The notes below the pieces were generated by a model, which worked only from the letters and a program-made list of their open reading frames with translations, did not search any database and was not told the DNA's origin. This document shows, one piece after another, positions 10,101 through 21,257 of a stretch of 43,168 nt of DNA. Made by a program: the position numbers and the translations under genes. Numbering within the stretch: position 1 is the stretch's first letter; each line of letters opens with the position of its first letter. This stretch comes from Rhizophlyctis rosea (lineage: Eukaryota > Chytridiomycota > Chytridiomycetes > Rhizophlyctidales > Rhizophlyctidaceae), in NCBI GenBank assembly GCA_027596075.1, contig JADGJC010000111.1, positions 73,676-116,843 on the forward strand. Direction: 5' to 3'.

Positions 10101-11321
10101 TGGAATATCTTTCCAACCCCGTTGCGGGTTCTGATAAGGTGCGAGGAAAGTCTCCAATTGGTCCGCAATGTTATCCATCCCGACGAGAATTTTGTCGTTC
10201 CGCAAGCTGGCCATACCGATCTGGCACACTGTCGCAGGTATGGTGGCATAGGTACGCTTGGCGTGATGGAGGATGTAATAAGTGAACGAGTAGGCGCCAT
10301 TCAAGACGTGTTGATTTTGAGTTGTTCCGATTTGATACGAATTCCGGTCCGCCTCAGTGGTCCAGTCACGAACCAGAAGTTGGCTTGTTGTGTCAGAGGA
10401 GATACGGTTCAAGATCGAAGCGAAGGAAGGCTGAGTCGTAGGAGCGGTGGTAGTATCCTCCGTCGCTGTGGATACAGTCACATAGAGCCCTTCTGGTGGA
10501 GCTGGTCTATATGCAAGGATGGGTGAGCGGACTTAGTCAATTTTCAACCTAAGTTTCAGCAATATGATGTCTCTCGACCAAAGTTTATCGTACCTATATT
10601 GAAACTCTTCCCGAAACAGTCTCATCTGATCTTTCCCCTGGACAATCTCCTGCAGCCAAAATGTGTGGAATGGACTTTCCCACTTTCCTGGCCCGTCTTT
10701 CTGATCCCTAGCTTTTGTGTTCTGCTGTCTGAGCAACGCCCAATCGAGTGTGAGCTTCAACATCCCCTCGGCCATATGCGCGTGTGAGTTACTAATGTCG
10801 CAAACATCCTTTGTGGATACGGGAAGCGACAACTGATCGCGGAGAACCATGGATACGGCAGGATGGTGATGTGGATCGTGAATACGACTCTGTCGGCTTT
10901 GGAGAGGCCGCTTGCTGTGGCACGGTTCGCACCAAACGGCGCACGTCCCAGTGCTAGAGTCGTTATTGTCGGCGATGGCGAGGAGGGCGGCGTGTTCAGT
11001 GTCTGCAATGCACGATCAGTGGAAGGCATGGGAAGACTGAGTAGGTATAGGTATTTACCATGTGAGGATTTCCGGTGGATGAGCCGTCCACCAAAACTTG
11101 CATCAGAATATTGACTGCTTCTTCTGCCGAAGTCGGATCCAAAAACATGTTGCCGAATGGGGAGTTTTCAAGGATTCTCATCACATCTTCCGCAGATGGG
11201 TGTTGTCCGTTTGCGCCTGGAGCAGCGAGCTGCTCTTCAGCAGCTTCCAATCCGATTCAGCAAAGTACGCCGCACCTGGCGCAAGCTGCTCCACTGCGTT
11301 CTTCACAAGTTCGAAATTCAT
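7166..11321 (-). CDS. Large AAA+ ATPase with C-terminal CHORD-like zinc-binding segment (in-frame stop present)
   Basis: Proposed exons on the minus strand: 11321-11276, 11216-11059, 11002-10594, 10506-10059, 9999-9865, 9777-9648, 9563-9197, 9125-7166, about 1,217 aa. The AAA module has Walker A GPPGTGKT split by the 10058 intron, Walker B CVLAIDEIDG, sensor-1 LFGSTN and an arginine-finger FRRRM. The last exon adds about 650 aa, including a second Walker-B-like strand (MLIFDLDS) with no P-loop. It ends with CKRCGERF, C..H, RCCG and GC....H, a spacing like CHORD zinc domains. AAA proteins remodel other proteins using ATP; the target is unknown. Two breaks: an in-frame TAG at 9255-9253 between KMDSQ and LAAFLMQ, and a one-base mismatch at the exon 2/3 join. 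A weak 57-nt intron (9309-9253, GTGCTC donor) could remove the TAG. One other intron uses a GTTACT donor. Confidence 0.75.
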
Positions 11322-14287
11322 GATGAGAGCATACAAAGGAAACCTTCAGCGAGCCAATAATCTGGTTGAGTGGTAAAATTTGTTTATTATAGTGGAGAAG
11401 CGAGGTGAAGCATTTCTGATTGGTAGTTCACGAACGGGAAAGGAATCAACTTCATTGTTGCTCATGGACGGTTGAGGCCTGTGGTTGATCTGGTTGAGAC
11501 GACAGAAGGAGAAGGGGAGGCTGAAAACAAGCCTAGGTCTTGCCAAACGAATCATCACCCAATCCGTTCTAACGGACACTTGAGGCTTTCAAGACGGTCT
11601 TGGTGCAACCTTCGCCAAATTGTCTCGACTGTAACAGCAGGAGCTGAGGCTGAGCCGCAACTGTCCTCATTCAAGTCCCTTGACGTTCTGCTGTTCTGAA
11701 TGGAGTGAGGGCAAGGCCTTGTGTTAGCGTACTCTCCCTCCAGCTTTGACGCTCCACTCTGCGCGAAGCCCACCAGAACTGTATGATACAGGCTTCAAGT
11801 GTGTTGGCCCCATCTCTGTGCCACCTACCTCAGCCTCTCCGTTTGCTCCGATTCTGGACCAACTGCTGCAACCACAAGGGTTGGCTCCCGAGCCTGAGTT
11901 GTAACGTTGTAGCGGACAAAGTGTGCAAGTTTGAAGTGCTGCCGGGGCTTCAAAAACTGTGAAGCATCCATTGTTTAGTTCAACATCCAATTGCACTAAC
12001 TTGATATCATGCAGCAACGGATGCCACGGGAAAAAGGGTTCAAGTAACTATGGATGCTGGGGGAATAATGTGAGGGAAATGTGTATAATTTGACTGGGCA
12101 AAATTTGTTTACTACCTAGTATAGCTCCAGACCTCCAAGCTGTGATTGAACAGTGGTGGAGTGCCGAGAATAGTTTGCGAGGGAAGGGAGCATCAACCAT
12201 TAAGCTTAGACGAGTTCATGTGGCTGCTTGTTTACCATATACCATCATCACCGCCCAGTTTTAATTTCTTGTACTATACCACGCCACGTCATCATGGATA
12301 TAGACAGGCGACGTTTGTAATTGGGCTATCCATCAAATCTTGGATAAATACGGTCAAAGGAGTCCTAAGATATTTCCATTGGTGCAATTCGCTGACCGGA
12401 ACAAAGAGAATTACCGGGGAATCAATGCTTGTATCTGAAACCTCCGCCAGCAAATCTTTTGAGGCGGTGACCCACTTTGTACTCCTCATGAACAAAGTGA
12501 GGAGTCCAAGAAGTCCCAAGATTTCCAAGGTTTGGCATCCCAACGTTATTACGTCGTGGCGATCCGCTGAGAAAGATTGCTCATCACGTTTTGACATTGG
12601 GGCCTAGTGGGCCTTCTTGATATCGTTTCATTTCCCCGGACCAGCACCAGCTCACAACCTTGCACGCTTCTGAGAGTGGATCAACAATTTTGATGTCTCG
12701 GAACGGTTGGTTTTCGGCGAGATCCAAAATTTGAGATTGTCGGAGTAGCTTTTGGTGGGATTGCAAATGAGCAATGAAGTGGTGGATGAGATGTTGGATA
12801 TGGAATGGAGATGCTATGGGTTACCAAGTATACTCGAATTCTATGTTTTGCCCATTGGCCCAGGATTATGAAGCAGGGCTGGTCGCAGTATCTTCATGTG
12901 CAAGTTAGGTGGCGAAGGAACAAGGTTATGATACATCCATGCGCCTGGTATGATGATGCAAATAACTCTTTTTGCATCGGATGCAGAAAAGTCTGAATCA
13001 ACCGTCCCGAGACTGACCTTCCCCAGCCGCAAGAGTGTAAGTGCAGCTAGCGACGTTCAAGTCCTCCGGCGACCCATCCAAAACACTCTCACTAGTACTC
13101 CTCACCAGCACCGTGATCGCCACCCTCTTCGGAGACGGTGACAACATCATCCTCCACCACCATTTGAAACACACCACACCATAAATCCTTGCTGCATGCC
13201 GAGCCCCAAGCGGGGGCGTCGTCAACATCCAAAAATCCACTTTCCAGCATACTCTCAATGAAATCCAAATCGGGCTTCGCAACGCTATATATCGTTTGAC
13301 ACACATATCCACTAACAGCTTGCACGAAAGATTCTCGCAACTGCTTGCGATCGTGTAGAGAGCACATGTGAAATGGTGGCAGTAGGCGAGTGTCCGTCCT
13401 GCCAAGTGGTTTGGCTCAGGTTTGTGCCATTATTGCAGCTGGGAAACCTCTGCTGGAGATTGTGCTCTACATAACGAAGGTGCGGTCTGTTATAAAAACT
13501 TACTTGTGCTCTCCAGCGTCCAATCCGTAGAGTCGTGGACGTTATCTTTGCACCTGCTCTCGGTGCCTCCGCATCCAAAATCCCTGTGCTTGCGGAGCAA
13601 ATCGACAACATATCTCCTAAGAAGGATGGCATGACATTGCAAATCACCATGCATGAGGCATAGATACATCAACAGTGAACTTTCAAAAACAGCTTGGGTT
13701 TCCTTCATCAACAGAATATACTTGTTAATTCACGTACGGGGTTTGCGTTTCCGCGGCACCACGCAACCTTCCGTCCTTCTTCTTTCCCCGTCATCTTGAA
13801 ACAATTGATGGGAAAGAGATCAGATGCCAACATCAATGAACGGAGCAATATAAAATAAAACCCTGCAAGATTTGTTTGAACGCCGGGGTGGCCCAGTACG
13901 GGAAAGCAACAGGTCCTCTTAGAGATGGATTTGATGAATTCCACCGCTGCCTAGTCCAGTGAATAAATGTCTTTCCTCAATTGCGCAAGGAGGGGTTCAC
14001 GACGTATTGGGCGATGGATCCGGATCTTGCTTGTGAGGGAATGATTGTAGTTTATGACATGGATGAAGTTTGACTGAAGATGTTGCGGATTTGGCATTGA
14101 CTTTTGCGGCTGTGTATAATTGGTCCACTGTTTGGAAATCATGAGAAACGACTTGCTTACATGTCCAACGGGCTACTTTCAAACCAAGTAGGTAGTATAT
14201 TCAAAGAGTATTCAACAGCTGTACAGGAGAATATTTACACATCCCCGTTCATCATAGGGAAAATACAACTCGTACATGGTACAATCT
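11322..14287. other. Nearly 3 kb without a clear gene
   Basis: Several 60-150-codon frames lie on both strands, none with a domain I recognise. The minus strand at 12290-12770 has two short frames, one with a hydrophobic stretch (LEILGLLGLLTLF), that could be exon relics. The sequence AAAATTTGTTT occurs at about 11377 and 12101, and inverted at about 18337. The only segment with some coding character is listed separately (13089-13700). Confidence 0.4.
13089..13700 (-). pseudogene. Possible remnant of an unrecognised coding gene
   Basis: Two minus-strand segments read like protein. One is about 13640-13498 (contains ILDAEAPRAGAKITSTTL and ends at a strong donor, CACAA then GTAAGT). The other is about 13367-13092 (contains LDFIESMLESGFLDVDD) and ends at a stop. 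I could not find an acceptor that joins them in frame, and the upstream start is unclear. It could be a decayed gene, a gene with sequencing indels, or chance. No function is proposed. Confidence 0.25.
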
Positions 14288-15548
14288 TCAATCCTGCACC
14301 TCCAAAATCGCCGTTTCAAGCCGCTCCAACGTCATTCGGCTCCACCACTGACCAAAAGGAGAAGTAGTAAGCAAAACACATTCTGCATCGCACATTCCGG
14401 AATCCAAACAAACGCGTCACATCAAAGCAGACAAAAGCAAATTCTCACCTTCACAACCTCGTAAATCGCATATGTAGCTCTCGCCACCCCAATCGCAACC
14501 ATAATCCCAAACACCACCGCCCCAACCATATTCTGGTCCCTCCCTCCTCTAAACCATCCACGTCGCGGGAATCCCAGCGGTCCCGATACAACGGATACGA
14601 TGAGTTGGAAGAATCCGAGAAACCCGATGAACATGACGCCGGAGAGGAAGTGGGCTAAATCTATTCGCCAGAAAGATATTGTGGCGGGGTTGAGGAAGAG
14701 GAGGTCGTCTTCTTCGGATGAGGTCCAGACGAAGATGAGGAAGAGTTTCATGAGGAAGCCGCCGAGAGTTGCGGTTAGGAGGAAGATGAGGAGGGTCATG
14801 AGTGTTACTGCGGCTGTGTTGGTGGTGTGGGTGTTAGATTTTTGATTTTTGTGAGATGATGGTCGGTCGTTTGGATCTTGCCTTACCTTCATTCATCACG
14901 AACTTCGCCCATGTGGTCCGTTGGAAGTTGTAACGGTAATGACAATGGTCGCATTCGAAGAAGCTGTGTCTGTTTCTGCTTCTTATTCGCCACTCGGTCA
15001 GGCATCCTGAATCGGTCATGGAGTCATTGCTTAGCAAACTTGGGCTTTTTTACAATGTTCGATCGGCAACGCGATAGAGGCCCACCTAGGTGAACATACT
15101 TCATCGTGCCTTTGCATCGACAAGGCGAGATCAGTCGTCCAAGCTCCGCCTCGTCTGTCACTCCCCCATAACATATGCGACATAGTTTGTCGGCGTCTGG
15201 TTCTGGTTCTGGTGCTTCTGCTGGTGCGTCGGAGGTGGGAATATCTGACGTGGGTGGAGTGGGTTCGGCATCGGCAGTTGGAATGCTCTCTGCTGTGACA
15301 ATGGGAGTGGGTTCGGTATCAAGAACTGTTTCTGAAGCAGTTTCAAGAGGTGTTTCATTGAAACTTGGACTGCTATCTGCATCTGTGATATGACTGGAGG
15401 GAGGTTGAGGAGGTTCGTGCACTATGTTATCGGCAGTTGCTTCGTCTCCGCGGGCAGTTTGGGCTGTTGGACGTTGGCGGAGACCGTCGAATATTGTATC
15501 TGCCATGAAATCCTGCCATATTTCTTGTGGGTGGAGAGTGCGGGCCAT
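14288..15548 (-). CDS. RING-CH (MARCH-type) membrane E3 ubiquitin ligase
   Basis: Exons 15548-15086, 15006-14887, 14813-14449, 14347-14288 join in a clean frame of 335 aa. After a Ser/Pro/Glu-rich N-terminal 120 residues comes a RING-CH finger: CRIC, CRCKG, H and C in YVHLGC (split by the first intron), and CDHC. The ligand order C4HC3 is the RING-CH signature. After it the protein continues with YRYNFQRT, common in fungal members, then hydrophobic segments in exon 3 (VTLMTLLIFLLTATLGG; FLSGVMFIGFLGFF; VGAVVFGIMVAIGVA) that look like membrane helices, and a short charged tail. Such proteins sit in organelle membranes and transfer ubiquitin from an E2 to membrane substrates. All introns have GT..AG ends (79, 73 and 101 nt). 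It is transcribed divergently from the MATH-BTB gene. Confidence 0.88.
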
Positions 15549-15910
15549 TATGAGTGTCGACGTGAGAGGTCTTGTATGCTACTGGGGAACGGCTAGATGT
15601 AGACGGCATTGACCTTCAACGGGACGTAATGGGAGTGTGGGAAAGGGAAACCTTATTGATACCGGCATCGCCACCTGACACGTCGCTGATGTGGCTTCGC
15701 TATCCAGAGCTCCGATTTGAGCGATCGGACGACTGATGCGCAGGGCCTGGGGTGCCTACCTAGTGCCTACACCTACCTATTTTCAGACGCGTTTCCAACG
15801 CTTATCGCAGCTCCTCCAAGCACCAGTCTCTAATGCTGCTGCCCATCTGATCAGATCGACCACCCACCCAATAAAGCAACCACGTAACGCAATCACCTTC
15901 TCCTCTTTAA
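15549..15910. promoter_or_regulatory. Shared upstream region of the RING-CH / MATH-BTB divergent pair
   Basis: These 362 bases separate two divergent start codons, so both promoters must lie here or overlap the genes. No clear TATA box is seen. Two Met-containing plus frames cross the region without domain support. Confidence 0.5.
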
Positions 15911-17186
15911 ATGGCAACCAGAGCCCGCCGCAATACCGTTACCAAATCGCTCGACAAAAAACCCACTATCAAAACCCTCGACAACATGGGCCCCGACGAC
16001 CTCCCCACCATCATAACCTGGACAGTCGAAAACATCGACTGGTCCGACCCAAAAGCCTACTGGAGCCCGCACTTCATCTTCAAAAATCTAAAATGGAGTC
16101 TTAATTTCACAGTAGCCTCCGATACAGCTCACCAAACCGATCCCCTCGGCCCCACCCCAACATACCCCGTCACCCAAGCCCTAAACATCGAAAACATCAA
16201 CAAACCCTACACACTCTCCTCTGGTATATTTCTCACAGAAAACCTAGAATCACCAATCCTAGGCATCTACTCAAACACCGCTACATTCGATCAACCCGAC
16301 TCCTCAAGCGGCGTACAAGACTTCTTCGATGCCCTCTACTACATCGGCAAACCCCTCCCAACAAAATTCATCATTGGAGTACAGATGTACCCAACCCTCA
16401 TTGAACTCAACGATCTAACTCAAATACCGATCATCCGTGGCTCAACTTGGCTCCACCTCCACGAAGAAGATGGCCCTTCAGTCCGTCCACCACCAGAGGC
16501 GTTACCCTACCCGTTTCCAACAGCAAAAGCGTACGACCAAACGGATGTTACAATCAAATTACAAGATGGATACATCAAAGCCCACAGCTTGCCCCTCCGG
16601 TACAACTTCCCAGGCAGCTACTTTTCGGAAGTATTAGAACAACCACTCGAGCAAGAGCAGGAAACGCGGACAATCAGGATCAGAGATATTGACCATGCTG
16701 TATTTAAGCATGTGTTGCGGTATATATATACTGGGCATGTGGTTCTTGATAACTCGTTGCTCTTTGATCTTTACAAGTAAGATCAGACAAAATCACCGAC
16801 CATGATGACAATCATCATAACATTGACAGATACCTCCCCAACCCACGGAGCTGCCCACACCCTCCACCTCACCACTCTCAGCAAGTCCACTGTTGAAAGC
16901 ACTTGAAGACCGCATCCTAGACATCAGCGACGAAATAACGCCTGCACAAGCTTGCCGGCATCTCATAAACTTCCTGCCATACCCGGACTTGAAGATCTGC
17001 CAGCTAGTGTGTTTGAGGATTGTGAACGCAGCCGGGTTGCAGGTGGAAGGGTTGGAGGAATGGAAAGAGTTGGTTGGGATGCCGGAGTTTGCGGAGTTGA
17101 AGGGGGAGGAGGGAAGGATTGCAGGGGTGGTGGGGAAGAGGAAGAGGGAGGAGGGTGAGGATGGGCGGGAGAGGAGGGGCAGATGA
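15911..17186 (+). CDS. MATH-BTB domain protein, probable cullin-3 adaptor
   Basis: Exon 1 starts at the Met of MATRARRN and runs to a GTAAGA donor at 16777. Residues about 30-190 look like a MATH fold (WTVENIDW, YWSPHFIFKNLKWSL). Residues about 205-285 are a BTB/POZ domain (TDVTIKLQDG, IKAHSLPL, FKHVLRYIYTGHV). The C-terminal part, in another frame at about 16886-17186, has LLKALEDRIL and a BACK-like helical stretch, then a Lys/Glu/Arg-rich tail (VGKRKREEGED). BTB-MATH proteins bring substrates to cullin-3 ligases. The acceptor at 16829 (TTGACAG) is the best one but leaves the second exon one base out of frame; GCAAG at 16885 would fit the frame. Either a poor acceptor is used or one base is missing. 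Confidence 0.75.
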
Positions 17187-17704
17187 AGGGGTGGGGTACT
17201 TTGGGAGATATTGTAGGGTTGAAACAATAGGGTGCAAAGCGACATGTGCTGCCAATCCCACAGCATCTAGTTAACTGACATGGGGAATACACCGAAGGCT
17301 CGGAAAGCCGAAACACCTCCATTTCCTCCATTGCGCGTGTGCAATGAGTAATGCCACACACCACACAAAATGAAATCAAAGCTTTGACCAGACCACACCC
17401 AACATTCTATTTCGTTCCAATCCCACCATTACAACAGAAACTCTTCCCTTGGTATCTGACTTCTTCGGCGTTTATCGTCAAAGTCACAAAGATGGAAGAT
17501 GGGAGGCGTTTCGGCACGACCCCCCGATACTAAAACTATGCTACCTTCTTTTTTACGAACTACTTACTTGTGTAAACTATACACTCTGTCTTTTTTTCAC
17601 GTATAAACTACTTTAACTGATTAACTATATAAACTATCATACAACGTACTGCCATTAAGACACCTATGTACCCACTCCACCTACACCGCCGTCATACTGA
17701 TATC
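17187..17704. other. Convergent 3' region, no gene seen
   Basis: AT-rich and pyrimidine-rich sequence between the MATH-BTB gene and the small secreted protein. It probably holds both 3' UTRs. Confidence 0.5.
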
Positions 17705-17974
17705 TCACGCATTGACGTAAACAACATGCGTCTCAACAGCCTGCACGACGACCGTCTCGTATGCGTAAACTACATGTACATTGTTATCCGATGGTACGGG
17801 GATGGAGAATGTTGTTGGTACTGCGGCGGGTGTTGTTCCTACAGCCGGTGCGGGTACGGGAATGACAGAGGCGGTTGGTTTGTGTCCCAAGCGTTGGCGG
17901 TCTAACCGTGTTGGGTGTGCGGACGTGACGGCAAGGGCTGAGAGGAGGAGTGTGAGGATTGTTTGGGGGTGCAT
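17705..17974 (-). CDS. Small secreted protein, unknown function
   Basis: 89 aa beginning MHPQTILTLLLSALAVTSA, a textbook signal peptide with cleavage expected after about residue 19. The mature part has few charges, is rich in Val, Pro and Ala (SVIPVPAPAVGTTP), and ends in alternating beta-type runs (HVVYAYETVVVQAVETHVVYV). It has no cysteine. A longer in-frame extension upstream exists, but the signal peptide fixes the start. A weak TATA-like element (TTATATC, minus strand) lies about 55 nt upstream of the start near 18026-18033. No family is recognised; short Val/Tyr/Thr-rich secreted proteins are common in fungi. Confidence 0.7.
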   Translation of the reverse strand: MHPQTILTLLLSALAVTSAHPTRLDRQRLGHKPTASVIPVPAPAVGTTPAAVPTTFSIPVPSDNNVHVVYAYETVVVQAVETHVVYVNA

Positions 17975-19097
17975 GGTTGTGGTATGTGTGAGGTATGATC
18001 GATGGATGTCGATGAAGAAGGCACCGATATAAGGGGTTGGTTTGGGGAGTTTGTTTTGGCGATTCGCGAGGGAAAAGGGCACGGGGATTGATGGTGGGGT
18101 ACGAGGGTATATATGTTTACTATCAAACGATGCTGGATGTGGGCCTAGATTCATGGCGGAGTGTTCGAAAGGTTCGATCATAGGGTCCCGATTATTGATA
18201 TTTGACTCGGAAGTCAGTCGATTCCGAATTTGCATTGACCTGATCGTGTGGAGTTCTGGGGTTTCTGGCGAAGATTGACCGTGTGCTAGATTCGTAAAAT
18301 GCGGATTTGATGCCGCGATCCAATTTTGAGTGTAAAACAAATTTTGCTGGAGCTACCTACGGTGTGTGGACTCGGCAGAAGAAACTGGATTGACGGTTGC
18401 TTTGTTGTGGATCAAACTGCGCACTGACCCTGATCTCAATTAAAGTCGCACCTGAGGTGTTGTCTTCAAATGACATTAGACGTATGCGGGCAATGGCATT
18501 TGCACCAATTAGTTGACATATCACATGATTACATATGAATGATGCAAACATGTAGACAGGGTACTAGACGCCGGCGCTTTGGCACTGAATGTTATGGCAT
18601 GCGGCAGTTCGGAGCGAAAATCCGATTCAACTTTTAGGGATGTGTCCTTCCTTGAAAACACTCGTCTGACACTCTGGTTGATTCCATTGGCTGCAGTCAA
18701 CCATGGCCTCGAGGTTGCTTGGAACTTCCAAGGGTCCAAAGGACCCTTTCCTGCAATCGTTGCTTACGTCATCACATTGTGGTGGGCTTTGCTCCCCATG
18801 CATGCAACTCTGTGTCCCAGAGTTCCCAGCGGCCTGTGGCCTGCCTTCCCGTTTCTCCACACCGGCAGGCTCGAGAGGCCCGGATACCCACCGGGGTGAT
18901 GGTTAGATTCTTGTGCTTCCCAAGATTTGACGTGATCCGAGTAGCATAAACGTCTAAATAGGTCGGCGAACTGGGATGCGGGACCTCTACCAATCACATA
19001 CATCTTCCGACAGGTCTTTCGGACCGTTTGCTACCGCGGTACAATTTCACAACCTATAACTTCACGCCTCATTCTACTGTATACTAGGCAACCACCT
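17975..19097. other. Intergenic, no gene seen
   Basis: Overlapping short frames on both strands lack domains. A perfect hairpin is listed separately. The 5' end contains the presumed promoter of the small secreted protein, including a TATATA near 18107-18112. Confidence 0.45.
18730..18748. repeat. Perfect inverted repeat
   Basis: AAGGGTCC and GGACCCTT flank a 3-nt AAA loop, making an 8-bp hairpin. It sits in a gene-poor stretch. No T-run follows and no role is proposed. Confidence 0.6.
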
Positions 19098-19521
19098 ATG
19101 TCAATTCCATTTCTTCTCCCTTCAGTCCTCTTAGGCCGCCCTCAAACCGCCACGGTGCTGAGCATAGCAGATCCGTCTGTCATGACTGTTTCAGACCTGC
19201 GCCGTATCGCTGCGACCAATTTTTTGAGCGATGACATGTCAACAGTCGAGGTCAACCGCTTGGCGCTCTATGATATATCTTCGGAGAACGTCCTCTCAAG
19301 TGATGACAGACTAAAGCGTGCAGCTGGTGACCCAGAATATTTGTTCCGAGGGGCCATCCGTCTGGATCCGTTTGAAGTCATTGAGAATGCATTTCGGGAG
19401 TGGCTGCACGCAGGTAAGACTTGTCTTGATCGAGATTGACTTTTTCTCGGTGCAGGTGTTGACTAAATTTCGCTGTACAGAACGGTACGATTACTCGTCG
19501 TTCGTCCGACTGAGCCAATGA
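19098..19521 (+). CDS. Crinkler-like header protein
   Basis: Exon 1 (19098-19413) ends at a GTAAGA donor. The best acceptor (TGTACAG, 19480) gives a short second exon ending in TGA at 19521, about 119 aa. The reading MTVSDLRRIAATNF followed by VEVNRLALYDIS fits the ubiquitin-like header of Crinkler proteins: a helix of V-x-D-L type, then D/N-R-L-x-L-Y/W, then S. In known Crinklers this header precedes an effector domain. Here the downstream Pro/Ser-rich frames are out of phase with the best splice. It may be a stand-alone header, or a larger protein if the splice site differs or a base is missing. The header call rests on short motifs only. Confidence 0.5.
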
Positions 19522-20517
19522 CACCACCCATTCAGTATAGCGACATTCAGCCCACTCCCCTTCCCGCACGGCCCCCGTCTTATCACCCACCAAGTCCCGG
19601 ATTTTATCGGGCAGTATACCAGGCCCGGGTTCAAGAAAGTGGCATGGGATCACCTGTCAGCGTTGCAACCTATCACACCGCGGCCACATCTCTGCCGGCC
19701 AGTGTTGAAATTGCTCGGACCAGTGTTGAAACCTCACGCACTAGTTATGAGACAGCACATACCTCCCCACCAACCAGTGCGGAATCTTCCCGGCATCGCT
19801 CGTATATCCCCACCTACAAGCGCCTTACCTGCCAATGCCGCGCCTCCCGCCTTGGGTCCACCCATCAGCTTGCCCGGCATCTCTCTACCTTCAGACCCAT
19901 CATCGCACCGTATACTTCTGCCACGCATGCCCTCGCGCCTGCTCCCTGATGGTCTACGCGTACCTCCCAGCTTACCTTCTGCTGATGAGGGACGTACTGG
20001 TATTTCAGCGCCGCATCTGGCTGAAAGACCTGGAACGTCAAATGGTCCTGAATATGCTGAATGGTTGAATGGGAAGTTGGGGTATTATGGGCGGAGACAG
20101 CCGATTGCACAACAAATGTTAGCAGTGGGCGAGACTCGTATTGAACATTCCGTAGATGGGGGGACAGCGTCAACAGGCGATTCAGAGGAGACACGGCTGT
20201 CAGGTACATCTGCCATGGCTGACAATATAGTAGGGGTCGCGGACACCATAAGGAGCAACCCACACGAAAGCGCACCAACGGCGGTTCCTTCTGTTGCATT
20301 GGCCTCAACAACTGTGTTGGAACTGGAAAGTGTTCCGGCCCCTCCTGTGAGGTCATCGTCATCGTTGAATAGGGAAATACCTGTGGTTGTCGTTTCAGAC
20401 GCAAGCAAAGCACGACCTCCCAAGTCTACCAACCCCACGTCTAAACCATCGCGATCGCGAAAGTTCCGAAGTGTCCCTTATAGACTACGCCGATTTTTTT
20501 TGGGTTGGGTAGCTTGA
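19482..20517 (+). CDS. Pro/Ser/Thr-rich frames, possibly the C-terminal part of the preceding gene
   Basis: An open frame from 19482 carries Ser/Thr/Ala repeats (TSVETSRTSYETAHTS). A second frame, one base shifted, runs on to 20517 with SPPTSALPANAAPPALGPP, then YAEWLNGKLGYYGRR, and a basic Ser-rich end (SKPSRSRKFRSVPYRLRRFF). The two frames share composition and switch near 19790-19800. That suggests one disordered protein with a frameshift, or an unseen intron. It is low in complexity with no domain. Real coding is likely but not certain. Confidence 0.4.
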
Positions 20518-21257
20518 AGAAGCGTTCATAATAGCGGGTAGACAATTCATCAATTTTAGCCGATTCACGTAGATGGGGCATATGATATTAGGAAAGAGTA
20601 TTGTTATTCCGAGGTATAAGTACTGTACTGTATGTATATATTAAATGTTTTAACAGTTTCAACAAGTTTTTGATGAATTTTTGGGGGGTAATACCAATAA
20701 ACCTCAATGAAACGCGAGGGTCCAATCTCCAAAAATAACCGCACTGTGGCGTCATACAGTGGCGGTAAAATTCACCAACGCAGTGTGGCTTTGATCAGAG
20801 TGACACACATGAGGCGCAATGCCACCCAGGAATCGTTCAGTGACCCTTTCTCTCTGGAAGAAGGTTTCGACAGTGACCGGGCCTCTTCTCCTCGCTCTCT
20901 GGTTGTTTCTCGGCTGAACTCGGGGGGAACATCTTGTCGTCGTGAAGGGAGAAGACAAATTTGTAAAATCCCGGAAGAAGGTAACGAAAGTAAACGGGGC
21001 TGCTGCTGCTAGAATAGGTTGTTGCTGTCTAGTGGGTTTTGGTTTCTATCGACTTGAAACGGTTTCGGGTATTGGCCTCATCGTAAACGCACGAAAAACA
21101 ATATCTGGTACCGAAACGGCTTTTTAACAAACAAAAATACGTTTGTCGATCCCTGGTAAGTATTAGTACTGTCGTCGTCCTGATTTTGCGTCCCCAAGCT
21201 TCCTCACGCAGAGGCGGCTCAACCCTTGTTTGACTCATCCAGGTTCACAAACACACA
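20518..21257. other. Intergenic, upstream of the PCNA-like gene
   Basis: A 101-codon plus frame (20707-21012) shows no domain and is not claimed. The rest is AT-rich with no recognised site. Confidence 0.45.

Noticed and set aside
20707..21012. 101-codon plus-strand frame
   Set aside because: No domain, no exon partners and no clear promoter. It may be the 5' leader of the PCNA-like gene.
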